Assembly (NCBI RefSeq): GCF_036785885.1
Contig: NC_092328.1
Location: 14,778,111 to 14,842,110 of the forward strand
Direction of reading: 5' to 3'
DNA from: Coffea arabica
Taxonomy: Eukaryota; Streptophyta; Magnoliopsida; Gentianales; Rubiaceae
DNA length: 64,000 nt
The first letter of the stretch is position 1. Each line of letters begins with the position of its first letter. The notes beneath the pieces were generated by a model. The model saw nothing but the letters and a program-made list of their open reading frames with translations, searched no databases and was not told the origin of the DNA. A program made the position numbers and the translations under genes. Below, one piece after another: positions 59,753 to 64,000 of this stretch.

Positions 59753-59822
59753 ACACTTAGGTCCCTAAAGTTCAAACAAAAGAGCACGTAATCCCCTAAA
59801 CTATGAATTGTATCCAAAATTA
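59753..59822 (+). repeat. Internal copy resembling the MULE terminal repeat
   Basis: CACTTAGGTCCCTAAAGTTC, then CCCCTAAACTATGAATTG and ATCC, parallels the inner half of the left TIR (CACTTCAGTCCCTAAAT ... CCCCAAACTATTGAATCC) in the same orientation. A weaker similar stretch precedes it at 59683-59740. Confidence 0.55.
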
Positions 59823-60031
59823 GTGAACCTAGTGCTCCTTCAAGCATATGCTACATTACACCAGAACTGCAGCTTATACAGAGAGACAAAAATTACATCA
59901 TTTCCATCCCAATTACATAGCCCCATTGTGCATTGCATTGCATTGCATGTTGCACTATGTTATTCTACTACACCATTGCTTCTTTTCCTACATAGATGGA
60001 CATGTTTCTTGTCAAACTCCAATGATGACCT

Positions 60032-60476
60032 TTATGGCCCAGATTTGAACAAAAGGATCCATACAAGAGCAACAACCCAGTGAAGAAACAAGTACATCAT
60101 TACCCTCCTTAGTTTTGCTTCCTGCAGCTTTGAGTTCTCCTGTAACCTCTCAATCTCAGATTTCAATTTGTTTTTTGTTCTTATCAGTCCAGGGATTCTA
60201 TCCTTGGACCTTTGACACATCTCAGGATCCACCCAATCCCAATACCTGCATCCCTCCGATTCTTACATTAACAACACCATTGAGAGAGTAAATACAAGTT
60301 TACTTAGGTGCATTGCATACAAATCGGAACCATAGGGGAAGAAGTACAAACAGATATAATGGAAATGGAATTACCCTGTAATTTGGACATCGACAAAACC
60401 TTCTTCTTGGGTTTAAATCTGTCCATGATGTCATCATCAATGCTTGTTTTCCATGGTTGCATGTGTCCCTAACCAT
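60032..60476 (-). pseudogene. GRF-type zinc-finger protein remnant inside the MULE
   Basis: On the minus strand, from the ATG at 60476, the frame contains CNHGK, then NPRRRFCRCPNYR, the core of a GRF zinc finger. A donor-like GT follows at 60374. The similarity resumes downstream with SEGCRYWDWVDPEM and continues into a Lys/Glu-rich coiled coil and a C-terminal hydrophobic segment (YLFLHWVVALVWILLF), ending at 60032. GRF finger plus coiled coil plus membrane anchor is a domain order I recall for small plant proteins often linked to transposons. The exon phases do not join cleanly, so it is probably dead. It converges on the transposase from the opposite strand. Confidence 0.65.
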
Positions 60477-60922
60477 CTCTCCTTTGTCTTCTTTCTTATC
60501 TTCAAATTTTTGAAAGCTCTCAACCTCTTGGTTCTTACCCCTCATTTGGATATTCAGCCAATTGCTCTCTTTTTTATTAGGGCACATCTCTTCCCTTTTA
60601 TGAATTGGATCCGGTCAATTATATGACCCGAATGTGCCTGATAAAAGGAGAGAAAGTTTCCCTCCTTTTCCCTCCTTTGTGCTAAATAAATTTCTTTGTT
60701 TTTATATCTTTTCTCTGAATTTGCATCCCTGCCCTTGGTCAATGGCACTTGTTTTGAACGCTCGGAAAACCCTAACCATTTTATGGATTTTGTCAACAAT
60801 TTTACTTAATTGGGATGGATTCAGTAGTTTGAGGACCTAAGTGTCCCATTTTAAAGTTTAGGGATTGAAGTGGAAAATCGGATATAGTTTAGGGGGTCAA
60901 ATGGAATTTACCCAATTTCATT

Positions 60923-62795
60923 TGGTAGTTAATTGGGGAAAGGGACTTTCTAAAATTGCTAGGCAATTGCATCATACAATCGATGACCCAAATGGTGGTG
61001 GTGAATTTGAAATTGGATTGATAGTATTGCTTGTCAAGACACAATTAGTTGCACTGAAGAGAAACATTCATTTTAATTTTACATATTATTGTATTACTAG
61101 TATTTTTTAGAGTGGGTTCACTTGGTAAGCTTTGTTCACATCATCTAAGGGATTTTTTTTTTTATTCGAAGCTGATCTAAGGGAAGTTCAAATACAAGTC
61201 TCGTTACTAGCAGTCTCTCATTAGTAAGTAATCTATAAGAACCACTATAAATCACTCCATATGACATACGGAGGATTTCGAGGTGCTTCATATGACATAT
61301 GGAAAATTTCAAGAAGAATTTGTCGTGCAATTTCCTAGCATTGTTTATATTGATAAATACGTCATTAGCCTGCTCTAAATTGGAATAAGATAATATTTTT
61401 CTCCACCCAAACTTTATTATAACCAAAAAGAAATTAAGACTACATCCTTTTTGTGGCGTCCTATTATGACTTGTTTTGATCAAACTAGTTGAAAAAAATG
61501 GTTGTCTGGATTTGTTGCTCTACTACTAACTTAATGGAGCAACATTGAATTCCTACTTTATTCTAAAGAGGCTGATGAACTTCAAAGTTTATGATGGCTA
61601 GTTAATGGTGGGGCAAATACAACGAATCCATTTATGTTTCGACAATCAGCTTGAAACTGCTGATCTATAGAAGAAAGTTATAATGTTTTTAATGTGAATG
61701 AGCTATGGATCCAGCCTTGATAAGTTTAAGTTAATTAAAGTAGCCACATGCAATGAGGCACAATTATAATTTAGCCCCTTTATTCACCAAGTATGCAGAT
61801 CAAACCCCCATGACTAATAGTCAAAGTCATGAAACGAACTTTGGTTTGTGTTAGTAGCTGAAAAGACAATTATGCCATCAGAATTTCTAGCTTTGATAAG
61901 TTCACCCTTCTCATGCCATCGGATAAAAATAGCATTCTCTTATTGGAGAAATATGTCATTTGAAAAAGTTATATGCATGACCCCCAAGTTTTTACCCCTT
62001 GAAGTTTGCTAGTCTCAACTAAGCATTTTGACAGGTGGTCAAATCCAAAGGAGTATGCTCAACTCTGTTCTCAATGTCATAACGACCAATTTACTCATTA
62101 CTAACTATTATACCCTGTCTGGGTATAATAGCAACCAATCTGGGTATAGTTACATCCATAACATCTAAATTCAATAATTTTCTAAACTCTTCTGGTGGTG
62201 CGTCAAAGAATTTAAGTCTTAAGGTGCATTTGATAAAACAAAAATTTAACAATTGAAATCTAAATTTTGAATTCATTAAGTAATTAAATTATTAACTATT
62301 AAATATGATATATTTAGGTGTATTTTACATTATGTGATAAGTGAACAACTTATCACTTATTTTTTAGAATTAATCTTTCCTACAATCTTGGATGAATGAC
62401 AACTATGCAAAATCTGAATTTGAATCTAACTTTTGCACATGGTCATGAATCTAACGGTGATAGTGTATACACTGTCAGTGTATAAAAAATTTACTCTATT
62501 TTTTAGAGCATGTTTTGACCAGAAAATTTAGTGCCATTTAATTAATTCAAATGTTCTATTTTTTATTATCAAATGCATCCGAATATATTACGATCTGAAT
62601 TCATTAAATTTAAGTGTTGAATTGGATAATCGAATGGAGATTTAGTTTTGGTAAATAATCTGTGCACTTGTTACCCTCGTGCCATTCATGCTTCAATTCT
62701 CACTTCCATTGTTTAGCTAGCCAACTGTTTATATGCTAAATTAGAGTGTAGTGTGGGATTTCCTCAGGTGCCTTGTTATTCAGCTCCAAACTCAC
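60923..62795. other. Intergenic, no gene seen
   Basis: AT-rich spacer. The frame 61483-61145 (minus) has no recognisable domain. A palindromic word GTGTATACACTGTCAGTGTATA-like at about 62463-62488 resembles ends of small plant MITEs, but no partner end was found. Confidence 0.5.
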
Positions 62796-64000
62796 GTTTT
62801 AGTCTGATTCAATGATCATTTCCGCAACAACTATCCCTTGCCATGCTCAACCCATAAATGATGGCCCATAGTTCTACTACCATGTTATTTGTAGTTCCCA
62901 AGCTGACACTGAACCCATTCATCCAGTAGCCCCCTTCATCTCTAAATAGTCCTCCTACTCTAGCTTGTCCTAAACCGTTGCTTGATGCTCCATCAACATT
63001 TAGTTTCACCCATCCAATTTGGGGCTTACTCCAATTGATAAACTTCAGCTCCTTCTGTACTACTCTATGATAGTTGGAGAGAGATTCCTAACTGAAATCG
63101 GCTTGGGCTATCACTGTTTGAGAATTGGTTTTATCTTAGTTGCAATAATATAGGTTCCAGCATACCAGGCAAAATAAAAAAGTTCTTGAATCAAACACCT
63201 GCCAATCTGCATCTTCTATCTCTACAATGTCATATTGTTTTAAGCTCCAGTCAAGCCATTCTTCCATATTTGGGTTCCTAAATTTCCCCATCTACTTGGT
63301 AGATTAGTTTCTTCCATATTGTTGATATCCAGTCATAGCCTAGCAATCCATATTTATAATTATTGAATTACATTTGACCAGCTTTTTTTTTTTTAATAAA
63401 ACATCATCATAACATTAAATCCATACTAATAGCACAAATTACATCAATCATCCACAAATGCAAACAGATCTAAAAAACAAATACTTGATATTACAAATCT
63501 AGAAAATTAATAGAATATTACACTGTGAAACTCCAAAAATATCAAAAGATAAAACACTTGTTACCCCAATATCATCTATGCATGCTTCCAACTGTGTTGC
63601 TTCTTTTCTCCCAAATCTGCTAATGAACTGATTTAAATTCAGACATTAAAGTGAGATCTAACGAAGTAGATCTAAACGATTCTAGATCCAACAACCAAAT
63701 ATGAGAAAACTTAGATCTAATACAAAAAATAGAAAAAAACTACAAAAGCTATCATTAGAAATCTCAAGAAGAGGAGAAACTGTCACTTAAAATCCCTAAG
63801 AGAGAATAAACTCTCACTAGGAAACTCCATGAGAGGAGAATAACATCTTTTGCTACTAGAATAGCATTGCCCTCAATTTGATGAGTACAAGAGTTTCAGA
63901 TACTGTCCTCATCCACCAAGCTTCACAAACAAACTGAAAAATAGTAGAACACAAATGCATCCATACAATGGTGAAGTACTTTTAAATTTCGACATTGCAA
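62796..64000. repeat. Segmental repeat, copy 2 (partner at 46774)
   Basis: Matches 46774-47905 base for base over long stretches, with point changes and about 70 extra bases at 63290-63360. It ends only because the window ends. In copy 1 the next 59 bases lead to the stop codon of GH3. Confidence 0.85.
62809..63060 (-). pseudogene. LINE-type RNase H remnant, copy 2
   Basis: From 63009 downward the minus strand reads KLNVDGASSNGLGQA, GGLFRDEGGYW and MVVELWAI, the first Asp, the Gly-rich turn and the catalytic Glu region of an RNase H fold. It stops at 62809. The upstream frame (63280-63060) has two stops. Isolated fragment with no reverse transcriptase nearby. Confidence 0.7.

Larger units (their letters stand above)
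54538..60913 (+). mobile_element. Mutator-like element (MULE), 6376 bp
   Basis: Terminal inverted repeats of about 107 bp: 54538-54645 and 60806-60913, both starting GGGTAAATTCCATTT. A perfect 9-bp target duplication AATTTCATT is on each side. It contains a decayed MULE transposase on the plus strand and a GRF-zinc-finger frame on the minus strand near the right end. A (GA)n tract lies at 54846-54874. The perfect duplication, but many stops in the transposase, suggest that insertion was moderately recent, perhaps mobilised by a relative after its own gene had died. Confidence 0.93.

Noticed and set aside
61145..61483. 112-codon minus-strand frame right of the MULE
   Set aside because: No domain recognised, AT-rich composition, no neighbouring exon or signal; treated as chance.

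Overview
The window looks like a repeat-dense intergenic stretch of a flowering-plant nuclear genome, probably a eudicot. The evidence is AT-rich DNA, Ty3/gypsy elements with plant-type chromodomain and tRNA primer sites, plant Helitron, MULE and Stowaway elements, and a plant-specific GH3 gene with four exons. I cannot name the species. Almost everything is transposable-element sequence; the only recognisable host gene (GH3) carries a frameshift.

Layout. (1) 1-19001: tandem Tekay/Del-type chromovirus, arranged internal(partial)-LTR-internal-LTR with a 9886-bp period, 4142-bp LTRs and one base difference noticed between the copies. (2) 19002-about 24250: minus-strand Helitron Rep/helicase pseudogene, cut by the chromovirus just after its Walker A motif. 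(3) 24283-25360: decayed Copia gag fragment. (4) 25635-46100: a DNA element with roughly 1-kb terminal inverted repeats and a 9-bp (or 8-bp) target duplication. An Ogre/Tat-like LTR element with no coding capacity (29230-44628, duplication ACTTC) is nested inside it and carries several minisatellites. (5) 46216-46583: Stowaway MITE. (6) 46774-47905 and 62796-64000: the two copies of a duplicated segment that carries a LINE-type RNase H remnant. (7) 47964-50343: GH3 acyl-amido synthetase pseudogene, minus strand. (8) 51120-51870 and 53162-54442: two non-autonomous TIR elements. (9) 54538-60913: a MULE with a perfect 9-bp target duplication, a decayed transposase, and an opposite-strand GRF-type zinc-finger remnant.

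History. The insertions nest: chromovirus into Helitron, and Ogre-like element into the long-TIR element. LTR comparison makes the chromovirus array essentially new and the Ogre-like insertion recent. The DNA elements are older and coding-dead. The flank of the GH3 pseudogene recurs at the right edge of the window, so a second GH3 copy may lie just beyond position 64000.

No new multi-gene system is evident. The least expected signals are three covarying stem-loops inside the chromovirus LTR, an AABB higher-order minisatellite in the Ogre-like element, and the scattered long-TIR architecture with a recurrent bidirectional motif.
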